Of a DNA stretch of 33,832 nucleotides, positions 25,725 to 33,725 are shown piece after piece. A model generated the notes under the pieces. That model was given only the letters and a program-made list of their open reading frames with translations, was not told the origin of the DNA and searched no databases. Every line of letters begins with the position of its first letter. The first letter of the stretch is position 1. The stretch is from Dictyobacter arantiisoli (GTDB taxonomy: Bacteria > Chloroflexota > Ktedonobacteria > Ktedonobacterales > Ktedonobacteraceae), in NCBI RefSeq assembly GCF_008326305.1, contig NZ_BIXY01000082.1:1-33832 (forward strand), in the 5' to 3' direction. The translations under genes were made by a program, and so were the position numbers.

Positions 25725-27086
25725 ATGGCACTTTTTGAAAGGCAGGCTGACTACATTATGCGACGACGTCCGTCTCGTATTTTTGCCTCTCTCATAGGCT
25801 TTTCGCTCTTCCTGAGCATCCTGGCTGCTTGTGGTTCCGGTACTCCGTCTACCTCCACCACCACTAACAGCGGTCCGATTCTGATTAAGATCGGCACTGA
25901 CTTTCCTACGACTGCGAGTGATGCCTCAACCGGTCTTCCTGCGCAGGATGGCGCGGCTCTGGCAATCAAGCAGGCCAACGATAATCATCTCGTACCAGGC
26001 TACACATTCCAACTGGTTTCCAAAGATGATGTTGGTGCCAGCGGTACCCATGATCAGACCGTTGGTAAGAAAAACGTCACTGATCTGGCTGGCGATGCAC
26101 AGGTCGCCGCTATCGTTGGTCCTATCAACAGTAGCGTTGCTCTGGCAGAGATTCCTGCTACCAACAGCGCACCCATCGCTCTTCTCAGTCCTGCCAATAC
26201 CAATGACTGTTTGACCAAGAACACACCTGCGGTTGAGTGTGGTGGTAAGAACGACCAGATGGCTGCTCTGCGCCCAAGTGGTAAGGTTACCTATTTCCGT
26301 ACCGCGACCATCGACCAGTATCAGGGTGCTGCTCTGGCAACCTATGGTTACAAGACCAAAGGCTACAAAACGGCATACATCATTGATGATACCGAGGCTT
26401 ATGGTGTTGGTCTGGCGAACAACTTTGGCATCTACTGGAAAAAACTCGGTGGCACTGTCATCGATCACGTCAGTATCAAAGTTACCAACTCCTATGAGAA
26501 CGTTCTGACCACGATTGCAGCCAAGAAACCAGATGTGATCTTCTTCGGCGGCAATGACTCAACCGGTGGTATCACCATTCGTCAGCAGATGAAGACCATC
26601 GCAGGTCTGGGCAACACTCCTTTCATGGGTGGTGATGGTACCAAGACTTCGGCACTCTCCAAAGCGATTGCTCCTCTGGGTGGTGGCTCTGTCTTCGCAA
26701 CAATCCCAGGTATCGATCCCAGCAAGTCCAGCGCCTATGCTGATTTCTTGACTGCCTACACCAAGCAGTTTGGTGCGAGTGCCATTGGTGCGTATAGCGC
26801 CGGTGGATATGACGATGCTCAGATCGTCCTGCATGCCATCAAAACGGTGATCGACGCCAAAACAGCGACTCCTCCTGCTAATGCGAATGGCGATGCCACC
26901 GCATTCCGTCAGGCGGTGATCAACGCGATTCAGAAAATCTCCTACACTGGTCTGACCGGTCAGCATAGCTTTGATGCCAATGGTGACACTTCGAACCACT
27001 TCATCTCTCTGTACACCATTGGTGATCCGACACAGGGTGATGGCTGGAAGTTCCTCGATCAGATCGATACCAGCACGCTGGGTTAG
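25725..27086 (+). CDS. Branched-chain amino-acid-type ABC transporter, substrate-binding lipoprotein
   Basis: This is a periplasmic-binding-protein type I (LivJ/LivK-like) receptor of the HAAT family, tethered as a lipoprotein outside the membrane. The sequence shows a basic head (MRRRPSR), a hydrophobic core and a lipobox LAAC with Cys36, then a Ser/Thr linker and the two-lobed fold, opening at IKIGTDFPTTASDAS and including VAAIVGPINSSVALAEIPA and PDVIFFGGNDSTGG. The ATG at 25725 gives 453 residues; an in-frame ATG at 25758 begins right at the basic signal head and is equally plausible. HAAT receptors bind Leu/Ile/Val but also amides, urea or aromatic acids, so the ligand is not certain. It heads the operon and is followed by an attenuator-like hairpin. 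Confidence 0.9.
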   Translation: MALFERQADYIMRRRPSRIFASLIGFSLFLSILAACGSGTPSTSTTTNSGPILIKIGTDFPTTASDASTGLPAQDGAALAIKQANDNHLVPGYTFQLVSKDDVGASGTHDQTVGKKNVTDLAGDAQVAAIVGPINSSVALAEIPATNSAPIALLSPANTNDCLTKNTPAVECGGKNDQMAALRPSGKVTYFRTATIDQYQGAALATYGYKTKGYKTAYIIDDTEAYGVGLANNFGIYWKKLGGTVIDHVSIKVTNSYENVLTTIAAKKPDVIFFGGNDSTGGITIRQQMKTIAGLGNTPFMGGDGTKTSALSKAIAPLGGGSVFATIPGIDPSKSSAYADFLTAYTKQFGASAIGAYSAGGYDDAQIVLHAIKTVIDAKTATPPANANGDATAFRQAVINAIQKISYTGLTGQHSFDANGDTSNHFISLYTIGDPTQGDGWKFLDQIDTSTLG

Positions 27087-27157
27087 TCCCGGTATTCTCG
27101 TTCAGGTTGCGTTTTCTCGAGTAAGTACCTGTGAATGAAACGCGCTAAAAGCGATCT

Positions 27158-27211
27158 ACCTGGGGAGGTGTTAGCGGAGCCTTCTCCGGCTACTACTTCC
27201 CCAGGTTTTTG
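27158..27211 (+). terminator. Attenuator-like hairpin between binding protein and permease genes
   Basis: ACCTGGGGA (27158-27166) pairs with TCCCCAGGT (27198-27206), followed by TTTTTGTTTG. An inner stem AGCGGAG/CTCCGGCT fills the loop. It has the form of an intrinsic terminator inside the operon and would let the binding protein be made in excess of the membrane parts. Confidence 0.65.
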
Positions 27212-27275
27212 TTTGACCTGCTGGACAGAAATTTCCTGTAGGCAGTCCTTTTGAGAAGATGAGGAGTAACCGTTT

Positions 27276-28217
27276 ATGGCTACTTTCGTGAATTTGTTGA
27301 TTGTCGGTCTGGCCACAGGTGCGATTTATGCTTTGATCGCGCTTGGTTACACGATGGTGTATGGCATTATCGAATTGATCAACTTTGCTCACGGTGATAT
27401 TTTTATGCTTGGCACGTTTGTGACCATTGCGATTCTGAGCGCGCTGGGCGTGCAATACTCACATCCCCCGACGGCTATGAGCTGGGAATTGGTTGGTCAA
27501 CTGGCATTGGCCTGTGTTGGATCATTTCTGTTCTGCGCGATTCTCGGTGTAGTCATTGAGCGTGTGGCATATCGTCCGCTGCGCAGTGCCCCGCGTCTGG
27601 CCCCGCTGATTTCGGCTATCGGCGTGTCGCTGGTATTGCAAGATGTTGGCAAGCTGTGGTTTGGCCCGACGAACGTCTCGATTGTTCCGATGCCGATTGG
27701 CGCGATTAGCGCTGGCCCCATTAATATCGATATCATTAACATTTTTGTGCTGATCGTTGCGCTGGCCCTGATGGCTGGCTTGCATTTCCTGGTGAACTTT
27801 ACCCGCATGGGACGTGCGATGCGTGCGGTGGCACAGGATCGCGATGCCGCCGCTCTGATGGGTGTGAATGTCAATTTGATTATCGCTCTGACCTTCTTTA
27901 TTGGTGCTGGCCTGGCCGGTGCGGGTGGCTTCATTTATACCCTTAAGTTCCCCAATACCTATTTCTACCTCGGTTTCCAGCAGGGCTTGATTGCCTTTAC
28001 TGCGGCAGTTCTCGGTGGAATTGGTAACCTGGCGGGCGCGATGGTTGGTGGGCTCCTGATCGGTCTCATCTACTCTTTCGTGACCTTAATTCCTAATAAT
28101 ATCTTGCCACATGGTGGTAATGCCTGGAACCAGGCGGTTATCTTCGCGATCTTGATTTTGATTCTGATCTTCCGACCTTCGGGCCTCTTTGGACAACATA
28201 CTCCAGAGAAAGTGTGA
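27276..28217 (+). CDS. livH: Branched-chain amino-acid-type ABC transporter permease (LivH-like)
   Basis: This 313-residue membrane protein is one of the two permease subunits of a HAAT importer. Hallmarks are LLIVGLATGAIYALIALGYTMVYGIIELINFAHGDIFMLG at the N-terminus, here seen over residues 8-47, ERVAYRPLR, the cytoplasmic coupling loop FTRMGRAMRAVAQDRDAAALMGVN (the EAA-type contact with the ATPases), and AFTAAVLGGIGNLAGAMVGG. About eight membrane helices can be traced. The symbol marks subunit type, not proven substrate. It lies 190 nt after the binding-protein gene, beyond an attenuator-like hairpin, with GATGAGGAG as ribosome-binding site. Confidence 0.9.
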   Translation: MATFVNLLIVGLATGAIYALIALGYTMVYGIIELINFAHGDIFMLGTFVTIAILSALGVQYSHPPTAMSWELVGQLALACVGSFLFCAILGVVIERVAYRPLRSAPRLAPLISAIGVSLVLQDVGKLWFGPTNVSIVPMPIGAISAGPINIDIINIFVLIVALALMAGLHFLVNFTRMGRAMRAVAQDRDAAALMGVNVNLIIALTFFIGAGLAGAGGFIYTLKFPNTYFYLGFQQGLIAFTAAVLGGIGNLAGAMVGGLLIGLIYSFVTLIPNNILPHGGNAWNQAVIFAILILILIFRPSGLFGQHTPEKV

Positions 28218-28284
28218 GCATGGTACCCCAACGTGTACACGTAGAAAAAAAGATCAAGCAAGCAGAAGAACGAGGTGATAAAAC

Positions 28285-30318
28285 GTGGCTGTATCAGTAA
28301 GTTCCCCTACGAAACTGCCCCCAGGCGTCGAGACGCGCAAGGTATTGCTCAAATGGCTTGTCGCCATGCTTGTGCCGGTAATTGTTTTTACCTTTGTCTG
28401 GAGTGGTGAAGGGATTGTGAATCAGGCGTTGCTGGGGGTGTTGATTCCTCAGAGTCCTTATTATGATCATGATCTCTGGTTTAATATCCTTCGCTTTGTG
28501 TTTATCGTCCTGATCTATGGGACGAGTATTGTGCTGACCGGCTATCTGGTGGCATCCGATAGTGGCCGTCGCAGTGCTATCGAAGTCTGGTTGGATGTGC
28601 TCTTTATCGCTGTGCTGCCGTTGATTATGTTGACGGTCACCGGTAACCTGTTGATTGGCCTGGGCCTGAGTGTGATTATCTGGGCGATCTATAACTTTAT
28701 CCGTAGCAGAGTACGTGCGGCCAGACATATTGCCGTCGCTCCTCCATTGACCGATATCCGTGTGATGGATAAAGCGGGACAGCAGGCATTGTTGCGTCTG
28801 GCGCAACAGGGTGGTTTCTGGTTCGCAACAAGTTTCGCGGTGATCGCGCTGGTTGCGGATGTCATTTTCTATGCCATTGGTTCCTTGCCCACCGAGCTGT
28901 TGTCCTGGGTGATCGCACGTACGGTCCTGCTGGTTGTGGCCGGTTGGTTCCTGGGTCGTCAGGGTGGCAAGATGGCTTTACGCTATGTGGTAACGCCTGA
29001 TGAAGAGGTCGTGGTTGGCGCTGAGGCGAGCCATGCTGGCGAAGTGCATGTGAGTCGTAAGGATCAGTTGGCGCATCTTTCCGCCAGCCGGGCCCGTGAA
29101 GAGGCCCGTGATGTCGTGCCAAATGATAAGCCCTTGCTCAGTCGTGGCGCGACCCGCATCTACATGTTTTTACTGTTACTCTTTGTCGTCCTCTATCCTG
29201 TCCTTGATCCAATCATCTTTGGCGCTCAGACAAAGGGTCGTATCACCGGTTATGGCGACCTCGGTTTCTATATCATCCTGGCGCTGGGTCTGAATATCGT
29301 GGTAGGCTTTGCGGGCCTGCTGGACCTGGGTTATGTGGCTTTCTTTATCATTGGAACCTACGCCTGGTCATTAGTTGGCTCGGAACAGTTCTATAAACTG
29401 ACCAATATCATGGCCAAACCGGAAGTTTTCTCCTGGTTCTTCTGGCCGATGATTATCATTGCTGCCTTGATAACCGCCCTCTGGGGTGTCATTCTGGGCG
29501 CGCCGACCTTACGACTGCGCGGTGACTATCTGGCAATCGTGACTCTGGGCTTTGGAGAAATCATTCCGATTGTCTTTACCCAGATGGATGCGGTCACCAA
29601 TGGTAACAATGGTATTGCTGGTGTGTATCCACCGATTACGCCCTGCATTGGCTCGTTTTGTATCAACTGGAATACCAGTCCAACCCCCTACTACTATCTC
29701 ATTCTGATCTTGATCGCGCTGTGCGTTTTCGCCAATATACGGCTGCGTGACTCCAAACTGGGGCGCGCCTGGGTTGCGATTCGTGAAGATGAGATTGCGG
29801 CTTCGTCGTCGGGTATCAATCTGGTCAATACCAAGTTGTTTGCCTTCGCAGCTGGCGCATTCTTCGCTGGTATTGCCGGTGCGTATCACGCGGCCAAACT
29901 GGGCACGGTCTCTCCAAGCGACTTTAACACCACCGACTCCTATATCTATCTGGCGATGGTCGTCATCGGTGGATTGGGTAGTATTCCAGGTGTGATCGTG
30001 GGCGCGATTGTGGTCTATGCCATCAACCTGTTGATCCTGCCTCAATTGGATGCCTATGCGGCCGATCCGAGTAATTTCTTACATGTCATTCCACAAATGT
30101 TGCCGAACTTTACCTTTGAGAATATTCGCGATCTTCTGTTTGGTGCCCTTCTCATTATCATCGTGATCTTCCGACCAGAAGGGTTGATTCCAAGTGCGCG
30201 CCGCCGTCGTGAACTTCATCACACGACCAATGAAGAGGAAATAGAGCAGCAAGATCCGTCTGCGTTAGATGCCATCCCTGGCACGCCTGCGTTTGAGGCG
30301 GAAGTGCATGTGGAATAG
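28285..30318 (+). CDS. livM: LivM-like permease with a large extra N-terminal membrane domain
   Basis: The C-terminal part (about 310-645) is a canonical LivM permease: LGLNIVVGFAGLLDLGYVAFF, APTLRLRGDYLAIVTLGFGEI, GRAWVAIREDEIAASSSGIN (coupling loop) and MVVIGGLGSIPGVIVGA. Ahead of it lie roughly 285 further residues with hydrophobic helices near 21-42, 66-92, 102-140, 178-203 and 206-226 and a polar stretch at about 230-285. Typical LivM proteins have about 320-420 residues, so at 677 this is unusually long. The start is a GTG with GAGGTGAT (28270-28277) 7 nt upstream. The extension may modulate transport or hold a partner, but no function is shown by the sequence. The tail (about 650-677) is acidic. 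Confidence 0.88.
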   Translation: MAVSVSSPTKLPPGVETRKVLLKWLVAMLVPVIVFTFVWSGEGIVNQALLGVLIPQSPYYDHDLWFNILRFVFIVLIYGTSIVLTGYLVASDSGRRSAIEVWLDVLFIAVLPLIMLTVTGNLLIGLGLSVIIWAIYNFIRSRVRAARHIAVAPPLTDIRVMDKAGQQALLRLAQQGGFWFATSFAVIALVADVIFYAIGSLPTELLSWVIARTVLLVVAGWFLGRQGGKMALRYVVTPDEEVVVGAEASHAGEVHVSRKDQLAHLSASRAREEARDVVPNDKPLLSRGATRIYMFLLLLFVVLYPVLDPIIFGAQTKGRITGYGDLGFYIILALGLNIVVGFAGLLDLGYVAFFIIGTYAWSLVGSEQFYKLTNIMAKPEVFSWFFWPMIIIAALITALWGVILGAPTLRLRGDYLAIVTLGFGEIIPIVFTQMDAVTNGNNGIAGVYPPITPCIGSFCINWNTSPTPYYYLILILIALCVFANIRLRDSKLGRAWVAIREDEIAASSSGINLVNTKLFAFAAGAFFAGIAGAYHAAKLGTVSPSDFNTTDSYIYLAMVVIGGLGSIPGVIVGAIVVYAINLLILPQLDAYAADPSNFLHVIPQMLPNFTFENIRDLLFGALLIIIVIFRPEGLIPSARRRRELHHTTNEEEIEQQDPSALDAIPGTPAFEAEVHVE

Positions 30319-30336
30319 CCGTCACAGAGGAGGAAA

Positions 30337-31218
30337 ATGATGAGTTCTGATCAGGTAGAGCTGAAGGGCCAGCCAGAATCTGCCGTCGCGACGGCGGATG
30401 CACTGCTGGAACTCCGCTCGGTAACCAAGACCTTTGGTGGTCTGACGGCTGTCTCAGGCGTCAATCTATTAGTGAGACAACGCGAGATCGTGAGTGTGAT
30501 CGGTCCGAATGGCGCAGGCAAAACAACGGTCTTTAATCTGATTACGGGCATTTACCGTCCGACTTCAGGTGAGATTCTGCTGAATGGGCAATCGATTGTG
30601 AATCAGTCGCCCGACCGCATTGTGACCAAAGGTATCACGCGTACCTTCCAGAATATTCGTCTGTTTAATAGCATGACGGTACTGGAAAACGTGCTGGTAG
30701 GACAGCATACGCGCCTGAAGGCTGGCGTGCTGGGATCGTTATTCCGTCCTCCCCAAGTGGTGGCGGAGGAGCGCAAGGCGCGCGAGCGTGCGTTAGAGTT
30801 GCTGAGCTTCTTCGGTCCCGTGCTGATTGAGCGCCAGGATGAGTATGTTTCAAATCTTTCCTATGCGGATCGCCGTCGCGTTGAGATCGCACGTGCGCTG
30901 GCTGCTGATCCCAAGCTTCTGCTGCTCGACGAGCCTACCGCAGGTATGAACGAAGCCGAGACGCTGGATGCGGTTAAATACATTCGCCGTCTCCGTGACG
31001 AACTGGGCCTGACCATTCTCTTGATTGAGCATAAGCTGGCGGTGACTATGGGCATGTCTGACCATATCGCGGTACTGGACTATGGACAGAAGATCGCGGA
31101 TGGTTTGCCGGATGAGGTTCGCTATGATAAGCGGGTCATTGAGGCCTATCTGGGTCGCCAGGCGAAGGAAGAGGCGGATCAGAGGGATGCCGAAGCCGCT
31201 GCCAGAGAAGAAGAATAA
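30337..31218 (+). CDS. livG: HAAT-type ABC transporter ATP-binding protein (LivG-like)
   Basis: This is the 293-residue cytoplasmic ATPase that powers the importer with its LivF-like partner. It shows Walker A GPNGAGKTT (56-64), Q-loop TFQNIRLF, a signature LSYAD (174-178, a variant of LSGGQ common in LivG), Walker B LLLLDEP (194-200; Asp198, catalytic Glu199) and switch His232 in IEHKLAVTM. The C-terminal tail (about 270-293) is a charged extension (KEEADQRDAEAAAREEE). A strong AGAGGAGG (30325-30332) precedes two adjacent ATGs; either 30337 or 30340 may be used. It follows livM by 18 nt. Confidence 0.95.
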   Translation: MMSSDQVELKGQPESAVATADALLELRSVTKTFGGLTAVSGVNLLVRQREIVSVIGPNGAGKTTVFNLITGIYRPTSGEILLNGQSIVNQSPDRIVTKGITRTFQNIRLFNSMTVLENVLVGQHTRLKAGVLGSLFRPPQVVAEERKARERALELLSFFGPVLIERQDEYVSNLSYADRRRVEIARALAADPKLLLLDEPTAGMNEAETLDAVKYIRRLRDELGLTILLIEHKLAVTMGMSDHIAVLDYGQKIADGLPDEVRYDKRVIEAYLGRQAKEEADQRDAEAAAREEE

Positions 31219-31232
31219 GAGGTCTACCTACC

Positions 31233-31937
31233 ATGTTACGACTCGTTGATATCAACACTTATTATGGCCCCAGCCATGTGTTGCAGGATTTATCGCTTGA
31301 GGTCGAGAAAGGCGAGATCGTCTGTTTGTTGGGAGCTAATGCTGCCGGCAAAACAACGACCATGAAAACGATCTTCGGCCTGGTCCGTCCCAACAGTGGC
31401 TCGATCCTCTTCGAAGACAAACCTGTTGAGAAGAAGGCGACCGGCGAGATTGTCCAATCCGGCCTGGCGCTGGTACCAGAATCGCGCCGTATTTTCCCAC
31501 GCATGTCGGTCAAAGAGAATCTGGAAATGGGAGCCTATATACGCAGCAATCGCAAAGAGATTGACGCGGACCTGGATCACGTTTGTCAGATCTTCCCGCG
31601 CCTGCGTGAGCGCCTGAAGCAATACGCTGGTACCATGTCCGGTGGTGAGCAGCAGATGCTGGCGATGGGACGTGCTATCATGTCGCGCCCCAAGATGATC
31701 TGCATGGACGAGCCATCGATGGGATTATCCCCCAAGCTCGTCGAGACCGTCTTCGACACCATCCTGCGCATTCGCGACGAAGGCATGACCATCTTCCTGG
31801 TTGAGCAAAATGCCTCTATGGCGCTCAGCCTCGCTGATCGTGGGTACGTGTTACAGACCGGCAAAATCGTCTTAAGCGATAGCGCCAAAAATCTGCTCAC
31901 CAACGACCTGGTCCGCCAGGCCTATCTTGGTGGCTAA
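31233..31937 (+). CDS. livF: HAAT-type ABC transporter ATP-binding protein (LivF-like)
   Basis: The second ATPase of the importer, 234 residues, last gene of the operon. It shows Walker A GANAAGKTT (34-42), the Q-loop region LALVPESRRIFPRMSV, signature MSGGEQQ (135-141), Walker B MICMDEPSMGLSP (Asp159, Glu160) and the H-loop position occupied by Gln in VEQNASMAL, as is usual in LivF. It pairs with LivG beneath the two permeases. It starts 14 nt after livG and is followed closely by a strong terminator. There is no sign of damage. Confidence 0.95.
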   Translation: MLRLVDINTYYGPSHVLQDLSLEVEKGEIVCLLGANAAGKTTTMKTIFGLVRPNSGSILFEDKPVEKKATGEIVQSGLALVPESRRIFPRMSVKENLEMGAYIRSNRKEIDADLDHVCQIFPRLRERLKQYAGTMSGGEQQMLAMGRAIMSRPKMICMDEPSMGLSPKLVETVFDTILRIRDEGMTIFLVEQNASMALSLADRGYVLQTGKIVLSDSAKNLLTNDLVRQAYLGG

Positions 31938-31948
31938 GGCATAGTCTC

Positions 31949-31994
31949 AAAAAGAGAGCATCGGACACGTTACACTGTCCGATGCTCTCTTTTT
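31949..31994 (+). terminator. Strong intrinsic terminator of the liv-type operon
   Basis: A perfect 19-bp inverted repeat (arms 31949-31967 and 31976-31994, 8-nt loop) ends in TTTTT. It starts 11 nt after the livF stop. The A-run on the left also allows termination from the other side. Confidence 0.85.
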
Positions 31995-32055
31995 GTCTTC
32001 ATGCTGTCAATGCTGATGGGACGCAGTATGCAGCTATTGCTGGTGGAACGTTGCC

Positions 32056-32280
32056 TTAATCCTTATCGATCAGACGCTGCAACGCTTCAATCTTCGCGAT
32101 CACCTCCGCCAGAGAAGCCACCTGTAACTCCTCCATCTCCTCGCGCAGCGACTCTAAATGTTCTAACAGCTCAAAGCTATCATACTCATTCAAGCCAGCG
32201 AACTCCTGCTCCTGAGCCGGCGCAGTATCTTTCCCCACCAGATGTAACTTCGCATTCTTCTTATTATCCTGTGGACTCAC
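32056..32280 (-). CDS. Small acidic coiled-coil protein of unknown function
   Basis: I do not recognise this gene. From the GTG at 32280 it would encode 74 residues (MSPQDNKKNAKLHLVGKD onward). The second half is rich in Glu and Leu with heptad-like spacing (ELLEHLESLREEMEEL, EVIAKIEALQRLI), so a short coiled coil is likely. GGGGAGGG lies 8 nt before the GTG and favours this start. ATGs at 32298 and 32355 are in frame but have no ribosome-binding site. It stands alone between the liv operon terminator and the LysR remnant. Confidence 0.5.
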   Translation of the reverse strand: MSPQDNKKNAKLHLVGKDTAPAQEQEFAGLNEYDSFELLEHLESLREEMEELQVASLAEVIAKIEALQRLIDKD

Positions 32281-32351
32281 GATCAAAACCCTCCCCATAA
32301 GTATGAGATATCCCACATTGTACATGCTGCCACACCATCTGTACAGACCAC

Positions 32352-32893
32352 TCACCCCATCAAATCATCTCGCCCCTCTGGAACACCTGTCATCGTCTTT
32401 TTCTGTTGCTCCAGCACCTCCCGTATAGCCACAAGGAATTCCTGAACCAGGGGAGAGATTTCTTCCCGACGCCATACCACAACTGTCTCGACAGCGATAT
32501 CAACATTCACATCGGCCAGAGGACGGTACACGATCCCCTGTGTATAAAGGGTCATCGCTGAAGCAGGCAAAAGGGAGACACCAAGATTGGCCGCCACCAG
32601 CCCAAGCAGCATACGGATGTCAGAGACTTCTTGCCTGATGAGGGGACTGAAGCCACAAAGCTGAATGATGCGGTCGTAGAGATCACTTGCAGATTTGCGC
32701 TGACAAAAAATGAACGGTTCATTGACCAGGGCATGAAGCGTGACAGATGGCTGTGAAGCGAAGCGATGTTGCGGTGCGAAAACGGCAACGAACGGAACAC
32801 TTTGGATAACTTCTGAGTCAAATTCCGTTGGGATGTCCTGGCTGAGGCTTGCCGCAAATCCTATCTGTATTTGTTGCTTTTGTAATGCCTGCC
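32352..32893 (-). pseudogene. LysR-type regulator, effector-domain remnant
   Basis: The frame encodes the second half of a LysR substrate-binding domain: [62 protein letters not shown] and GIVYRPL, ending in a charged tail. The first half of this domain and the linker are missing. The matching LysR DNA-binding domain lies upstream in another frame (33141 to about 32985), and the gap between them is filled by about 100 bp of dispersed-repeat DNA. The longer open frame that reaches 32996 reads through that repeat. No LysR protein can be made from these pieces. Confidence 0.8.
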
Positions 32894-33546
32894 CGCCTGC
32901 TCTGGTGGGGCTTTGGGGCGCAATGGCAATGCCCCTCCACCCGTGAAGGGTGGCTCCTACGGATGCATCGGCGTTCCCCATGCTCCCTCTTTCCATTCAT
33001 TTGTTGGAGTAGGTGACCTAAGGTCTGCTCCAACTGGCGAATCTGTTGACTTAAAGGTGGCTGAGCGATGTGTAATTTCTCGGCAGCGCGGCTAAAGTGA
33101 AGTTCTTCGGTTACAGCGACAAAATAGCGCAAGTGGCGCAGTCTTCGCAACGCCTCGGCCATGGCCGAGGTGAGTGCTGCGCGCTTGAGCATCTCGCGTT
33201 CTTGGAGCTCCGGGTTGGCGGCAATCACGGCCTGGCGCTGCCGAACAAGTTCATGGCGATCTCGGAACACTGGGGTAGCGGCCTCCAGGGCTGCGGCGAC
33301 TGCATCGAGAGGCGTGGCGGAAGCAGGCGCAGCTTCGATGGCACTCACGTAGATAGTGCGCAGCGTCTCCTGACCCCCGAACAGCACCTCACGCTTATCG
33401 GCGAAGTAGCGAAAGAATGTCCGTTCAGTGAGGCCAGCCCGTTCAGCGATCTCCGTTACCATCGTCTGCTCAAACCCGCGTTCCTGGTACAGGTCCAGCG
33501 CTGCCTGCTCCAGTCGGCCCCTGGCATTGGGTTCCCAGCGGCTCAT
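32818..33546 (-). CDS. TetR-LysR chimeric DNA-binding protein (fusion by deletion)
   Basis: One continuous frame of 242 residues joins two regulators. Residues 1-135 are the N-terminal part of a TetR repressor: helix-turn-helix [27 protein letters not shown] is seen over 30-56, then part of the ligand domain up to EALRR. Residue 136 begins [20 protein letters not shown], the LysR winged helix, which runs through [15 protein letters not shown] (to about 177). The rest (about 178-242) is translation of repeat DNA and out-of-frame LysR sequence. The start at 33546 has AAGGAGGTG (33555-33563) 8 nt upstream and an intact promoter. The TetR ligand/dimer domain is truncated, so normal induction is improbable. 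It may be an expressed relic or an accidental two-headed DNA binder. Confidence 0.75.
   Translation of the reverse strand: MSRWEPNARGRLEQAALDLYQERGFEQTMVTEIAERAGLTERTFFRYFADKREVLFGGQETLRTIYVSAIEAAPASATPLDAVAAALEAATPVFRDRHELVRQRQAVIAANPELQEREMLKRAALTSAMAEALRRLRHLRYFVAVTEELHFSRAAEKLHIAQPPLSQQIRQLEQTLGHLLQQMNGKREHGERRCIRRSHPSRVEGHCHCAPKPHQSRRAGITKATNTDRICGKPQPGHPNGI
32894..32990. repeat. Dispersed repeat inserted in the LysR gene
   Basis: CCCGTGAAGGGTGGCTCCTAC (32940-32960) belongs to the family seen at 14103-14126 and 14328-14383. With its flanks it replaces the LysR linker and the first half of the effector domain. Confidence 0.6.
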
Positions 33547-33588
33547 ACGTTCAACACCTCCTTCATGACAGCTATTGACATCACTTCC

Positions 33589-33617
33589 ATTATACTGTAT
33601 CATAGGTATGTCAGCAA
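33589..33617 (-). promoter_or_regulatory. Promoter of the tetR-lysR chimera
   Basis: On the minus strand TTGCTG (33617-33612) precedes a perfect TATAAT (33594-33589) by 17 nt. The start would be near 33582, about 35 nt before the ATG. Confidence 0.6.
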
Positions 33618-33623
33618 CTGACA
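33609..33623. promoter_or_regulatory. TetR-type operator candidate
   Basis: TGTCAG-caa-CTGACA is a perfect 15-nt palindrome that overlaps the -35 box of the chimera promoter, the expected place for TetR autorepression. Additional half-site-like TGACA/TGTCA units lie at about 33566-33580. Confidence 0.55.
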
Positions 33624-33673
33624 TTACTGTTTCATCAGGGCTTTCCAATTCTCCTAGAGGAGGTGAAAAAAAA

Positions 33674-33723
33674 GAGATTTCCTTGTAGAATACAAAAAAC
33701 TTCAAAACCACAAAGGAAATCTC
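33674..33723 (+). promoter_or_regulatory. Hairpin masking the ribosome-binding site of the transposase
   Basis: GAGATTTCCTTGT (33674-33686) pairs with ACAAAGGAAATCTC (33710-33723) with one bulged A. The right arm contains the AAAGGA ribosome-binding site of the frame at 33726. In read-through transcripts the site would be closed, a known way for insertion sequences to limit transposase synthesis. Confidence 0.6.
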
Positions 33724-33725
33724 AT

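Noticed and set aside
33153-33170. Perfect 18-bp palindrome CCTCGGCCATGGCCGAGG
   Set aside because: It lies inside TetR coding sequence (SAMAEAL) and is best explained by codon content; it is not placed as an operator.
33097-33621. 174-residue plus-strand frame
   Set aside because: It is antisense to the TetR-LysR fusion and covers its promoter.
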